From the NCBI GenBank assembly GCA_965203725.1, contig CBDBDH010000001.1, positions 248,001 to 312,000 on the forward strand: a DNA stretch of 64,000 nt, given 5' to 3'. This DNA is from WTFY01 sp965203725. GTDB lineage: Bacteria > Pseudomonadota > Gammaproteobacteria > UBA4575. Positions 1 to 9,007 of the stretch are shown here, in pieces (position 1 is the stretch's first letter; the number at the start of each line of letters is the position of its first letter). The position numbers and the translations under genes were made by a program. The notes under the pieces are model-generated. The model had not been told where the DNA came from, searched no databases, and was given only the letters and a program-made list of their open reading frames with translations.

Positions 1-34
1 TGACGCGCTCGCCTGTATCAGGGCGCTCAAACAA
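1..34 (-). CDS. hflX: GTPase HflX, N-terminal fragment (runs off the window)
   Basis: Only about 11 codons are visible, reading LFERPDTGERV, which matches the usual start of HflX (FERP..GER). The start is TTG, with a GGAG ribosome site seven bases upstream. HflX is a ribosome-associated GTPase that rescues or splits stalled ribosomes. Position directly downstream of hfq on the same strand is the standard miaA-hfq-hflX order, and that context carries most of the identification; the visible peptide alone would be weak. Confidence 0.6.
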   Translation of the reverse strand, partial: MFERPDTGERV

Positions 35-72
35 GCAATTGCTCCGATCGGATGAGATGCACCGGGGGTCGC

Positions 73-312
73 CTACTCCCGGCGCTCGTCGTTATAGGGA
101 ATCTTCACCATGCGCGACGGCACGATCGTGGATATGGCATGCTTGTAGACCATCTGGTTCACACTGTTTTTCAACAACACCACAAATTGATCGAAGGAGT
201 CAACCTGGCCCTGTAGCTTAATTCCGTTTACGAGATAGACTGAAACGGGAACTTTTTCCTTGCGCAGCGCATTCAGAAAAGGCTCCTGCAGGGTTTGGCC
301 TTTTGACATCAC
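73..312 (-). CDS. hfq: RNA chaperone Hfq
   Basis: Hfq is the hexameric Sm-like RNA chaperone that pairs small RNAs with mRNAs. The protein is 79 residues from GTG, or 78 from the ATG one codon later, which is the likelier start. It opens with the conserved SKGQ.LQ..FLN.LRKEKVPVS block, followed by the Sm1 segment (about residues 28-48, VNGIKLQGQVDSFD) and the Sm2 signature YKHAIST (about 55-61). Unlike E. coli Hfq (102 residues) it has almost no C-terminal tail, as in many other proteobacteria. It lies 56 bases downstream of miaA and just upstream of hflX, probably in one transcript. Confidence 0.97.
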   Translation of the reverse strand: MMSKGQTLQEPFLNALRKEKVPVSVYLVNGIKLQGQVDSFDQFVVLLKNSVNQMVYKHAISTIVPSRMVKIPYNDERRE

Positions 313-368
313 TGTAGTACCTCTAGTTCATTATCTATTGTTATTACTACCTGCCAGCGAGTTGTACC

Positions 369-1334
369 TCACCCGCTGGGTGTACCTGTAGTGTAACAGG
401 TCGATGTTCCGATATGGGAGTGAATTGTGCGATGGACATTACCAGTATCACACCGCTCGGCAGGCACCCGGACCAGGTCCGTTTCGCCCCGCAACCAGGT
501 CAACTGCCTTTTCGCCAGCTGGCGCGTGGCCGCCACCGCTTTCTCGCACATCGTCTCGTAACCGTACTCGCCGGCCAGGTGGTTCCAGGCCTGCCGGTAG
601 CCTACCGAGCGGATCGACGCCAGGCCGCTGTGCAACTCCTTCCTGCGCCGCAATGCATCCACCTCGCCCAGGAATCCGCGCGCCAGCATGGCATCGAAGC
701 GGATCTGGATGCGCCGGTGCAGGCGGGCGCGGTCCTGCGGGATCAGCGCAAGGTTCAGGGCGTGAAACGGCGGGCCGGGCGCTTTGGATTTCGCATGCCA
801 TGCACTGATCGGCACGCCGCTGGCCTCATAGACCTCCAGGGCGCGCTGGATGCGCTGCGGATCGTTCGGGTGAATCCGGGCGCCTGCCGTCGGATCGATC
901 CGGGCAAGACGCGCATGCAGGGCTTCCCAGCCCAGCGCCTGGGCCTCGCGGTTGATCTTTTCCCGGATGCGCACGCTCGCACCGGGCATGCCGGACAAGC
1001 CGCGCAGCAGGGTGCGGAAATAGAGCATGGTGCCGCCCACCAGCACAGGGATGTGCCCGCGGGCGTGGATGGCGCGGATGCGCCCCAGGGCGTCCGCACG
1101 GAAATTTGCCGCCGAATAGGTTTCCAGCGGGTCCAGGATGTCGATCAGGTGATGGGGTACGGTCTTCAGGACGGTCTTGTCCGGTTTGGCTGAACCGATG
1201 TCCATGCCCCGGTAGATCATGACCGAGTCCACGCTGATGATCTCGCACGGGAATTCCTCTGCAATGCTCAAGGCGAGCTCGGTCTTGCCGCTCGCGGTCG
1301 GGCCCATCAGGCAGACTGCAGGGATCGTATCCAA
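369..1334 (-). CDS. miaA: tRNA dimethylallyltransferase MiaA
   Basis: MiaA transfers a dimethylallyl group from DMAPP to N6 of A37 in tRNAs reading UNN codons. The 321-residue protein has the P-loop GPTASGKT at residues 11-18, the DSVMIYRGMDIG.AKP block near 36-52, the HLIDI.DP.E.YSAANF segment and the VGGTMLYFR motif near 99-107. The core ends with the QLAKRQLTWLR motif near 267-277, leaving a variable tail of about 40 residues. It sits 45 bases downstream of mutL and upstream of hfq, the classical order. Confidence 0.97.
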   Translation of the reverse strand: MDTIPAVCLMGPTASGKTELALSIAEEFPCEIISVDSVMIYRGMDIGSAKPDKTVLKTVPHHLIDILDPLETYSAANFRADALGRIRAIHARGHIPVLVGGTMLYFRTLLRGLSGMPGASVRIREKINREAQALGWEALHARLARIDPTAGARIHPNDPQRIQRALEVYEASGVPISAWHAKSKAPGPPFHALNLALIPQDRARLHRRIQIRFDAMLARGFLGEVDALRRRKELHSGLASIRSVGYRQAWNHLAGEYGYETMCEKAVAATRQLAKRQLTWLRGETDLVRVPAERCDTGNVHRTIHSHIGTSTCYTTGTPSG

Positions 1335-1379
1335 CGGTCTTGGATTCAGGCCTGCGGGAACCGCGCAGGGCCGGTCATG

Positions 1380-3206
1380 TCACTGGCCACGCTTGAACAG
1401 CTTGTCCAGCTGGTCCACACTCAACTGCACCCAGGTGGGACGCCCGTGGTTGCATTGCGCACTTCGCTCCGTGGCTTCCATGTCGCGCAACAGGGCATTC
1501 ATTTCGGGGATCGTCAGCTGGCGATTGGCGCGCACGGAACCGTGGCACGCCATGGTCGACAGGATCTCGTTGCCGGCCTGCTCCAGCCTTCCCGAGGAAT
1601 CGTATTCGCCCAGGTCCGACAGGACGTCCCGGACCAGGCTCCCCGCGTCGGTCTCGCCCTGCTGCAGCAACGCCGGAATTTCGCGCACGATCACGCTGTC
1701 ATCGCCAAACCGCTCGACCCCGAAACCGAATTTCGAAAACAGCTCGGCCTGCTGCTCGGCCAGGGCCGCTTCCTGCGTGCTGAGCTCAAGGGTCAGGGGC
1801 ACCAGCAGGGCCTGCACGGGAACGCCCTGCTGCTGATACGCCGTCTTCAGCTTTTCGTACACGATGCGCTCATGCGCCGCGTGCATGTCAACGATGATCA
1901 GGCCCATGTCATTTTGCGCAAGGATGTATATTCCCTGTAGCTGGGCCAGGGCATAGCCCAGCGGCGGCATCGCCTGCGCGGGGTCGCCGGGGCTTGCAGC
2001 CTGCACCGCTTCCGCACCCGAACCCCCGTACAGTCCGGCGGCGGCCTGTACCTGGGAAGCCAAGTCAGACCGGGCGGGCGGCCCGTCCTGCGAGACCATG
2101 CGCGAGAACCTGCCGGGCCGGGGAGCACGCACGGCGTCATCCACGACTTCGCGGTATTTGCCGGCCTCCTGCTGCGTGGACTCGGGCATGGTTTCGGCGA
2201 TCGCCTTGCCCACGGTGTGGCGCACGAAGTCATGCACGTACCTGGCCTGGCGGAAACGCACTTCATGTTTCATGGGATGGGCATTGACATCCACCTGGGC
2301 GGGGTCCATTTCCAGGAACAGGACAAAGGCGGGAAAGCGCCCGTGATACAGCACGTCCTGGTAAGCCTGCTTGATGGCGTGCGCCACCACCTTGTCGCGT
2401 ATGGCGCGCCCGTTGACGTAAAAGTACTGCAGGTCCGCCTGGCTGCGTGAGAACGTGGGCAGGCTGATCCAGCCATGCATGGACAGGTCCTGTGCAGCAT
2501 TTTCCAGGCCGATGCTCTGCTGCGCAAACTTCTGTCCGCAGGCCTGCTGCAGGCGCCGGACCCGGCCGCTCGCATCGTGCGCGGCATCGAGTCGCAGGCA
2601 GTCCCGGCCATTGTGACGCACCGACACCGCGACATCGAAACGGCTCAGGGCAACCCTGAGCAGCATGGATTGGCAGTGTTGCCATTCGGTCCTCTCGGTG
2701 CGCAGGAATTTCTTGCGGGCAGGCACGTTGAAGAACAGGTTCCGGACCTCCACCGTCGTGCCCCTGGACTGGCGCGCCGGCACCGCGCTTTGCGCAAATT
2801 CACCGCCCTCGACCGAGATCATCCGGCCTTCGTTCGTGGTGTCCTCGGGATTGGAGGTCAGACTGAATCTGGACACCGAGGCGATGCTGGGCAGGGCTTC
2901 GCCGCGAAACCCCAGCGTGGTGATGCGCTCCAGGTCCTCCAGGCTCGAAATCTTGCTGGTCGCATGGCGCTGCAGGGCCAGCGGAATCTCCTCCCCGGGG
3001 ATGCCCCTGCCGTTGTCGCGTACCCGCACGCAGTCCATGCCGCCGCGCTCAAGTTCCACCGAAATTTCCGTGGCTTCCGCATCCAGGGCATTTTCGAGAA
3101 GCTCCTTCAGGACCGAGGCGGGCCGTTCGATCACCTCGCCCGCCGCGATCTGGTTCACCAGCTGCGCGGGCAAGGCCTGAATGGACGCTGTGGGCATGCT
3201 GCTCAT
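1380..3206 (-). CDS. mutL: DNA mismatch repair protein MutL, endonuclease type
   Basis: MutL couples MutS mismatch recognition to strand removal. The 608-residue protein has an N-terminal GHKL ATPase (IAAGEVIERPASVLKELLENALDA near 20-43, DNGRG, and GFRGEALPSI) and a C-terminal dimerisation domain. That domain contains DMHAAHERIVYE, a close match to the nuclease motif DQHA(X)2E(X)4E, plus ACHGSVRANR and CNHGRPT near the end. These mark an endonuclease-active MutL of the Pseudomonas kind, used where MutH is absent; no mutH is seen here. Its ATG overlaps the stop of the small upstream gene (ATGA), implying translational coupling. Confidence 0.97.
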   Translation of the reverse strand: MSSMPTASIQALPAQLVNQIAAGEVIERPASVLKELLENALDAEATEISVELERGGMDCVRVRDNGRGIPGEEIPLALQRHATSKISSLEDLERITTLGFRGEALPSIASVSRFSLTSNPEDTTNEGRMISVEGGEFAQSAVPARQSRGTTVEVRNLFFNVPARKKFLRTERTEWQHCQSMLLRVALSRFDVAVSVRHNGRDCLRLDAAHDASGRVRRLQQACGQKFAQQSIGLENAAQDLSMHGWISLPTFSRSQADLQYFYVNGRAIRDKVVAHAIKQAYQDVLYHGRFPAFVLFLEMDPAQVDVNAHPMKHEVRFRQARYVHDFVRHTVGKAIAETMPESTQQEAGKYREVVDDAVRAPRPGRFSRMVSQDGPPARSDLASQVQAAAGLYGGSGAEAVQAASPGDPAQAMPPLGYALAQLQGIYILAQNDMGLIIVDMHAAHERIVYEKLKTAYQQQGVPVQALLVPLTLELSTQEAALAEQQAELFSKFGFGVERFGDDSVIVREIPALLQQGETDAGSLVRDVLSDLGEYDSSGRLEQAGNEILSTMACHGSVRANRQLTIPEMNALLRDMEATERSAQCNHGRPTWVQLSVDQLDKLFKRGQ

Positions 3207-3562
3207 GTGATGGGAACCGGGGTTTCATCCTGAAGCTGCAGCATCTGCTGAAACCCCGTCAGGGCATAGGTGACAAAGGCGTCCTGGTTCGCCCACCGGC
3301 CGGAGTCATCGATGATCTGCCCGGAGTCCTCATCGTCCAGGCGATCGGCAAATACCCGGACCGCATGGCTGTCCGTGGCGGTACGCGACTTTTCACAGGT
3401 GATGTATACCTCGGGCTCGGGACGCCCGTCGCGGATGGCGGCTAGCAGGTACTCGTACTCGATGTCGTCCTCGCTTTCGATGTCCTCGAGCACGACGATG
3501 GTGTAATCACCAAGCTTGTAGCGCTGCCTGGGAACGGCTCTGCAAATATTCGGTTTTCGCAT
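3203..3562 (-). CDS. small acidic protein of unknown function upstream of mutL
   Basis: This 119-residue protein is not recognised. After a short basic N-terminus (RKPNICRAVPRQRYKLGDYTIVVLED) it is strongly acidic, with runs such as ESEDDIEYEY and DRLDDEDSGQIIDDSG. No signal peptide or membrane segment is visible and it is probably cytosolic. Its stop codon overlaps the mutL start by four bases, so the two are very likely co-translated. The next gene diverges 57 bases away, so the promoter for this gene and mutL should lie in that gap. Reality is supported by the coupling and sensible composition; function is open. Confidence 0.75.
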   Translation of the reverse strand: MRKPNICRAVPRQRYKLGDYTIVVLEDIESEDDIEYEYLLAAIRDGRPEPEVYITCEKSRTATDSHAVRVFADRLDDEDSGQIIDDSGRWANQDAFVTYALTGFQQMLQLQDETPVPIT

Positions 3563-3619
3563 GGGTCCTGAAGGTTGGCATGCTAGGATAATACACCATC
3601 CGGGACATACCTATATCAC

Positions 3620-4465
3620 GTGGCAATGAGTACCAAACAGCTGTTGCGGCTTTTCCCCCAGCCCTCGGCAACCTGCCCCCTGAAGAACGTCTACCTCGAC
3701 CCGTTCGGCTGGCGGCAGCCCGAGCGCACAAGGCCGGTCGTGGCGGCCAACTTCGTGACCAGCCTGGACGGGCGCATTGCTGCCGCCACCCGGGCCAACC
3801 CGGAACTTCACCTGCCCGAATCCCTGACCAGCGCGGAGGACTTCCGCCTGTTTCTGGAACTTCACGCGCAAGCGGACTGTCTGATCACGCACGGCAAGTA
3901 CCTGAGGAGCCTCGAGGCATCCGTGCTCGGAAATATCCTGCAACTGCCGAACACCCCCGGGTACGAGGACCTGCATGCCTGGCGCCGCCGGCAGGGGCTG
4001 CGAGAACATCCGGATGTCGTGATTGCAAGCTCGAGCCTCGAGTTTCCATTGCACGCCTCACTGGAGGAAAGCGGGCAAAAGGTCTACCTCGCGACCGGGC
4101 AGGACACGGACCCTGCCCGCCGGCAGGACTGGCAGGCTCAGGGACTGGAACTGCTCATTGCCGGGAAATCCGACTCGGTGCAGGGCAAGCCCCTGGTCGA
4201 TGCGCTCGCCCGGCTCGGGTACCGCAACATCTACCTGATTGCGGGCCCCAGGATGCTGCATACCATGCTCGAGGACCGGCAACTGGACCGGTTGTACACC
4301 AGCATCTCGCATCAGGTGCTGGGCGGACAAACGTACAGGACCCTGCTGGAAGGGGAGATGCTGACACACTGCAGGCTCCGGCTGAACTCGCTGCTCCTGG
4401 ACGAGGCTTCCGACAATGGCTGCGGGCAGTTTTTCGTCAGCTACGAATGCATTTACGACAGTTAA
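3620..4465 (+). CDS. RibD C-terminal / dihydrofolate reductase-like oxidoreductase
   Basis: The 281-residue protein has the reductase fold of the RibD C-terminal domain: RPVVAANFVTSLDGRIAA near residues 39-56 is the typical first strand and NADPH-binding loop, and GYRNIYLIAGPRMLHTMLE with a later RLYTSISHQVLGGQTY follow the family pattern. There is no deaminase domain, so it is a stand-alone reductase rather than bifunctional RibD. The substrate cannot be told. Start is GTG at 3620 or ATG at 3626; neither has a strong ribosome site. It is followed 19 bases later by sohB, probably in one operon that interrupts the usual amidase-mutL adjacency. Confidence 0.8.
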   Translation: MAMSTKQLLRLFPQPSATCPLKNVYLDPFGWRQPERTRPVVAANFVTSLDGRIAAATRANPELHLPESLTSAEDFRLFLELHAQADCLITHGKYLRSLEASVLGNILQLPNTPGYEDLHAWRRRQGLREHPDVVIASSSLEFPLHASLEESGQKVYLATGQDTDPARRQDWQAQGLELLIAGKSDSVQGKPLVDALARLGYRNIYLIAGPRMLHTMLEDRQLDRLYTSISHQVLGGQTYRTLLEGEMLTHCRLRLNSLLLDEASDNGCGQFFVSYECIYDS

Positions 4466-4484
4466 CCAACGAGAGGCCCCCGAC

Positions 4485-5513
4485 ATGCTTGAGTTCATTT
4501 CAGAGTATGGATTGTTTCTGACCAAGGTGCTGACCATCCTGGTCTTCGTGTGGATCGTCATCAGCCTGCTGACTTCCCTGTCGAGGAAATCACGCGCGGT
4601 GGATCACCTGGAAATCACGCACCTGAACAAGAAGTACGAATCCATGGCGGACACCCTGCTGCACGCCCTGCTGCCCAAAAAAGAATTCAGGAAAACGCGA
4701 AAACAGGGCAAAAAGGAAGCCCGCCAGGAAAAAAAGAAGGCGTCCTCCACAACCCGCAAACGCATCTTCGTACTGAACTTCCTGGGCAACATCCGGGCCA
4801 CGGCGGTGCGCCATTTGCGCAAGGAAGTCACCGCCATCCTGTCCGTGGCCACCAGCCGGGACGAGGTGCTGGTCTGCCTGGAGAACACCGGCGGGCTGGT
4901 GCATGAACACGGCTTTGCCGCATCCCAGTTGCTGCGCATCAAGCAAAAGGAGATTCCCCTCACCGTGTCCATCGACAAGGTGGCTGCAAGCGGGGGCTAC
5001 ATGATGGCCTGCGTGGCCGACAAGATCATCGCGGCCCCGTTTGCCGTGGTCGGCTCAATCGGCGTACTCGCACAGATACCGAACTTCAACCGCATGCTCG
5101 ACAAGCACGGTGTCGATTTCGAGCTCATGAAGGCCGGCGAACTGAAGCGTACCCTGACCATGTTCGGCAAAAATACCGAGGAGGACCGCGAACATTTCAA
5201 TCGCCAGCTCGAGGACACGCACGCCCTGTTCAAGGAGTTCGTCAAGGACCAGCGTCCCGGGCTTGAGATCGACAAGGTGTCCACCGGGGAGCACTGGCTC
5301 GCGAGCCGTGCCCTCGACCTCAACCTGGTGGATACCTTGATTACCAGCGATGACTACCTGCTGGCGGCGAGCCGCGACGCGGATATTTTCGAGGTCACCT
5401 ACCGGGTGCCCAAGACCCTCAGCGAGCGGGTCGCGGCGACCGTTCACGCCAGCACCGAGAAGATATTTTTTTCCTGGTGGCAGAAAGCCCAGGACTCGAG
5501 GTTCATGGCCTGA
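4485..5513 (+). CDS. sohB: inner-membrane serine protease SohB
   Basis: SohB is a membrane-anchored peptidase of the SppA/S49 family with a periplasmic Ser/Lys active site. From the ATG at 4485 (a GAGAGG site lies about 10 bases upstream; the frame is open further upstream but overlaps the previous gene) the protein is 342 residues. A hydrophobic segment (LFLTKVLTILVFVWIVISLL) lies near residues 9-28, followed by a very Lys-rich stretch. The protease core contains ENTGG, the catalytic serine context VAASGGYMMAC, and GSIGV. E. coli SohB is about 349 residues, so length is normal. Confidence 0.9.
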   Translation: MLEFISEYGLFLTKVLTILVFVWIVISLLTSLSRKSRAVDHLEITHLNKKYESMADTLLHALLPKKEFRKTRKQGKKEARQEKKKASSTTRKRIFVLNFLGNIRATAVRHLRKEVTAILSVATSRDEVLVCLENTGGLVHEHGFAASQLLRIKQKEIPLTVSIDKVAASGGYMMACVADKIIAAPFAVVGSIGVLAQIPNFNRMLDKHGVDFELMKAGELKRTLTMFGKNTEEDREHFNRQLEDTHALFKEFVKDQRPGLEIDKVSTGEHWLASRALDLNLVDTLITSDDYLLAASRDADIFEVTYRVPKTLSERVAATVHASTEKIFFSWWQKAQDSRFMA

Positions 5514-5547
5514 CGAAGGGGGCTTGCCCGCAGGCACCGGGCGCGGA

Positions 5548-6867
5548 TCAGGTTCCGGTGGATCCCGGTATTTTCAGCACCTGCCCGGCACGAATCTTGT
5601 CCGACTTGAGGGCATTGGCCCTGCGCAGTTCGCCGATGCCGACCTGGTAGTAATTGGCGATCGCAGACAGGGTCTCCCCTCTTCGGATCACATGCTGGCT
5701 GGCGCTGCCGGATGCAGCCAGCAGCATGTCACTTTGGGCATGGTCCTTCAGGTACCTCCGGATACCTTTCAGAATCGCCGTCGCCAGCTTCTGCTGGTGG
5801 GCACGGGTGCGCAGACGCTGTTCTTCCTGGGGATTGGAGATGAAGGCGGTTTCCACCAGCACGGACGGGATGTCGGGCGATTTCAGCACGGCGAATCCGG
5901 CCTGTTCCACGCGCTTGTGCAACAGGTTGCCGATTGCCCCGAGCTCGTAGAGTATATCCTCGGCCAGGTCGATGCTGGCATCAATGGTGGCCGTCTGGGA
6001 CAAATCGACCAGCACCGACTTGAGCACCTTGTCCTTGTCGTCCAGACTGACCCCGCCGATCTTGTCTGCCGCATTTTCACGTTTCGCCAGGATGCGGGCC
6101 GCCTCACTGGTGGCGCCGCGCTGGGACAACACATACACGGATGAACCCTTTGCTCTGCGGTTCACCGAGGCATCCGCATGAATAGAGATAAACAGGTCGG
6201 CGTTGAGCCGGCTCGCCTTGTTGATCCGGGTCCGCAGGGGAACGTAGGTGTCACGGTTGCGGATCATCACGGCGCGCATGCCCCTTTCCCTGTCAACCAG
6301 GTTCTTGAGCCGTTTGGCAATGGACAGCACGATGACCTTCTCGTATGTGCCGCGACGCCCGACGGCCCCGGGATCCTTGCCGCCGTGCCCGGCATCGATC
6401 GCGATGATGGCATCACGCCTCTTGTGCGAAGTGGCCGGCATGGCAAGTACGGGCTTGGCACTCGGTTGTCTTGCTTTCGAAGACAGATCGAGCACCAGCC
6501 GGTGCCCTTTTCCATTGGCAGGAGCGAGCAGCCAGCTTTTCGGTGCAACCGCGGCATGCAGGTCCAGCACCACGCGCAGTTGTTGAGGCGACTTCTGTGC
6601 GTAGCGCAGGCTTTTCAGCAGGCTGCTTTTGGCCTTGACCGAACTGAGCTTGCCATTTGCGCTGCACCGGTCGATGTCCAGCACCACCCGGTGCGGGTTC
6701 GACAGCACGAAGACCTTGTGCTTGGCAGGGGACGTCAGGTCAAAGACGATGCGTGTGCTATCGCCGCGGTCTGCAATCCGCACATCCTTGATCTTGGATA
6801 CCGCGGCAACCGAGAGCGCCGGAAACAGGAGCAGAAGCAGCCAGGCGCAGACCCCGGTACGGCGCAT
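5548..6867 (-). CDS. amiC: N-acetylmuramoyl-L-alanine amidase (AMIN + Amidase_3 + LysM)
   Basis: This is a periplasmic zinc amidase that cleaves peptide stems from glycan strands at the division septum. From ATG 6867 the protein has 439 residues: a signal peptide (RRTGVCAWLLLLLFPALSVAA), an AMIN domain (about 25-120), the Amidase_3 domain with IAIDAGHGGKDPGA, a later FISIHAD and a closing VLVETAFISNP block, and a C-terminal LysM (HVIRRGETLSAIA..., about 390-435). A TTG start at 6930 is possible by frame but falls next to the predicted transcription start, so ATG 6867 is preferred. It could equally be called amiB; E. coli AmiB occupies this locus and carries a LysM. Confidence 0.92.
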   Translation of the reverse strand: MRRTGVCAWLLLLLFPALSVAAVSKIKDVRIADRGDSTRIVFDLTSPAKHKVFVLSNPHRVVLDIDRCSANGKLSSVKAKSSLLKSLRYAQKSPQQLRVVLDLHAAVAPKSWLLAPANGKGHRLVLDLSSKARQPSAKPVLAMPATSHKRRDAIIAIDAGHGGKDPGAVGRRGTYEKVIVLSIAKRLKNLVDRERGMRAVMIRNRDTYVPLRTRINKASRLNADLFISIHADASVNRRAKGSSVYVLSQRGATSEAARILAKRENAADKIGGVSLDDKDKVLKSVLVDLSQTATIDASIDLAEDILYELGAIGNLLHKRVEQAGFAVLKSPDIPSVLVETAFISNPQEEQRLRTRAHQQKLATAILKGIRRYLKDHAQSDMLLAASGSASQHVIRRGETLSAIANYYQVGIGELRRANALKSDKIRAGQVLKIPGSTGT

Positions 6868-6935
6868 ACCTGCACCGGACCCGACCGAGCACAAAACCCT
6901 TCCTGTCTGATGTCGCACTGAGAAATACAACCCTG

Positions 6936-6964
6936 GTTATAAAACCACGGGGAAATTTTGGCAA
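6936..6964 (-). promoter_or_regulatory. sigma-70 promoter for the amidase gene
   Basis: On the minus strand TTGCCA (6959-6964) is separated by exactly 17 bases from TATAAC (6936-6941). Transcription would start near 6929, giving a leader of about 60 bases before ATG 6867. This argues that the amidase can be transcribed independently of tsaE upstream. Confidence 0.55.
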
Positions 6965-7035
6965 AGATTTTGCGCGACTACAAGTAATTTTTATAATGGA
7001 ATTATTGGCATAGCTTCCTAAGTTAGAGTCTTGCC

Positions 7036-7479
7036 TTACAACATCCGGGTAACTGAGCGACCCCGGGCCGACCTGCCGTGGAAATCGACCTGGCGTCCGT
7101 CCCCGGCATGCCGGAAGGCAAACTCGATGTCGGCCTTCGGAATCGCACCCTCGCCGCGCTCCGGCCACTCGATCAGGCAGATGGCATCGGCCTCGCCCGC
7201 AGCGTCCCGAATGCCGATGAACTCAAGCTCGCCGGGGTCTTGTATCCGGTACAGGTCGAAATGAAAAAGTCTTGTATTTTCAATGATATAGCTTTCCTGC
7301 AGGGAAAACGTCGGGCTTTTGACCCGGCCTGAATGCCCGAGGGCGCGGATCAAGCCACGCGCGAAGGTGGTCTTGCCTGCACCCAGCTCGCCTCGCAGGT
7401 GTATGACCAGCGGCGCCTGGCACAGGCGGGCCACGCAGGCGCCCAGCTCAAGCGTCGATGTGTCATCTTCGAGGTACAT
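7036..7479 (-). CDS. tsaE: tRNA threonylcarbamoyladenosine biosynthesis ATPase TsaE
   Basis: TsaE is the small ATPase that works with TsaB and TsaD to make t6A37 in ANN-decoding tRNAs. The 147-residue protein has the P-loop GELGAGKTT (about residues 30-38), the conserved VKSPTFSLQESY segment, FDLYRIQDPGELEFIG and the WPERGEG motif (..LIEWPERGEGAIP). Length is usual for the family. It starts five bases after the stop of nnr, the standard yjeF-yjeE pairing, so the two are one operon. Confidence 0.95.
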   Translation of the reverse strand: MYLEDDTSTLELGACVARLCQAPLVIHLRGELGAGKTTFARGLIRALGHSGRVKSPTFSLQESYIIENTRLFHFDLYRIQDPGELEFIGIRDAAGEADAICLIEWPERGEGAIPKADIEFAFRHAGDGRQVDFHGRSARGRSVTRML

Positions 7480-7484
7480 CCCGA

Positions 7485-8972
7485 TCAGTCACAGGCCGCA
7501 TTGACCAGCGAGCGCAGCGGCGAAAACAGATCGCTGGCCAGCAGGCCGCGCTGGCCCTCAAGCGCCGCCAGGTCCGCACTTTGCGCATGCAGCTGCACGC
7601 CAAAGCGCGCGGCATCGTACGGCTCCAGCCCCTGTGCGAGAAGCCCGGCAATGATGCCTGTCAGCACATCCCCCATGCCTCCCGAAGCCATGCCGGGATT
7701 CCCCGCCGAACACACGGACACCTGCTCCCGTGCAGCCACCAGCGTACCGCTGCCTTTCAGGACGCACACCCCGCCGTACTGTTCCTGCAACGCCTGCGCG
7801 CGTTGCAGGCGGTGCTGCTGGATCTCCCGGGGGCTCGTCTTCAGCAGCCGGGCCGCTTCCCCCGGGTGCGGAGTCAGGACCCAGGATTCCCTGTGCACCG
7901 GGTCGCGCGCGAGCAGATTCAGTGCATCGGCATCGACGACGACCGGCAGGTCTAGTTCCAGCACCCTCGAGAGCAGGTCCCGGGCCCACGGATCTTGCCC
8001 CAGCCCGGGCCCGATGGCCAGGACCGTGGCCCGGCGGACCAGCGGGTCCAGTTCCCGGCGGTTGCGCACGCCGTGCGCCATCACCTCGGGACAGGCGGCG
8101 CTGACCTGGCCCGCATGTTGCGCCGCCGTGGCCACCGATACCAGCCCGCTGCCGGTGCGCGCGGCGGCCCGGGCCGCCAATGTCACCGACCCCGCCATGC
8201 CCGCATTGCCCCCGACCAGGAGCACGTGCCCGAAATCGCCCTTGTGGGCATCCGGGGCCCGCCTGCCGAGCAGTGCGGGCAGACCGTCCAGGTCCACTCG
8301 ATGACAGCACGCCGGAATGGCCCGGGACACCTCGTCCGGAATCTGCAGGTCGTCGAAGCACAGGCGCCCGGCATGGCGGCGTCCGGCCCCGGTCACGAGG
8401 CCCAGCTTCATGCCCACGAAGGTCATGGTGGCCTGTGCCGACACGGCTTCTCCCAGGGCCACGCCACGGTCGGCATCGAGCCCCGAGGGAACATCCACGC
8501 TCAGGACCGGCGCAGGGTGCGCGTTCATGGCCCGGATCAGGGCGGCAAACGGCCCTTCAACGGCGCGGGTCAGCCCCGAACCCAGCAAGGCATCGATGAG
8601 GAGATCGCATGCCGGCAGTGCCTGTAGAGCGTCAAAGGCGGTGCATTCGCCCCCGTGTTCCAGGTATTCGTCGCGGGCACGGGCCGCATCGCCCGTGAGC
8701 CCGGAATGATCGCCTGACGCCACGACGCGGACCTGCAGCCCGGCCGAGCGGGCCAGGCGGGCAATCACGTAGCCGTCCCCGCCATTGTTCCCGGGTCCGG
8801 CCGCCACCACGACCTCCCCGGCATCCGGCCAGGTGGCCCGGAGCAGGTCGAAGGCCGCCTGTCCCGCCCGCTGCATCAGCGTGTAGCCGGGAATTCCGCA
8901 TTTGCCGATGGCCATCCGGTCCATTTCACGAACCTGCTCGACCAGAAAAATATGTTCAGGGATGGAAGACAT
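7485..8972 (-). CDS. nnr: bifunctional NAD(P)HX epimerase / ADP-dependent NAD(P)HX dehydratase
   Basis: This enzyme repairs hydrated NADH and NADPH. The 495-residue protein has the two expected halves: an N-terminal YjeF epimerase domain (AAGPGNNGGDGYVIARLA near 57-74, VDVPSGLDAD near 158-167) and a C-terminal ribokinase-like dehydratase domain (HKGDFGHVLLVGGNAGMAGS, VVVDADALNLLA, LTPHPGEAARLL, KGSGTLVA and the active-site region NPGMASGGMGDVLTG). It is divergent from queG with only 35 bases between. A TATAAT lies six bases upstream of the ATG, so the transcript may be almost leaderless. Confidence 0.96.
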   Translation of the reverse strand: MSSIPEHIFLVEQVREMDRMAIGKCGIPGYTLMQRAGQAAFDLLRATWPDAGEVVVAAGPGNNGGDGYVIARLARSAGLQVRVVASGDHSGLTGDAARARDEYLEHGGECTAFDALQALPACDLLIDALLGSGLTRAVEGPFAALIRAMNAHPAPVLSVDVPSGLDADRGVALGEAVSAQATMTFVGMKLGLVTGAGRRHAGRLCFDDLQIPDEVSRAIPACCHRVDLDGLPALLGRRAPDAHKGDFGHVLLVGGNAGMAGSVTLAARAAARTGSGLVSVATAAQHAGQVSAACPEVMAHGVRNRRELDPLVRRATVLAIGPGLGQDPWARDLLSRVLELDLPVVVDADALNLLARDPVHRESWVLTPHPGEAARLLKTSPREIQQHRLQRAQALQEQYGGVCVLKGSGTLVAAREQVSVCSAGNPGMASGGMGDVLTGIIAGLLAQGLEPYDAARFGVQLHAQSADLAALEGQRGLLASDLFSPLRSLVNAACD

Positions 8973-9007
8973 CGGTAAATTATACGTAATTCACGAGGTT
9001 CACGATC

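Noticed and set aside
414..1193. Long open frame antisense to miaA
   Set aside because: Same cause: shadow of a real gene in GC-rich sequence.
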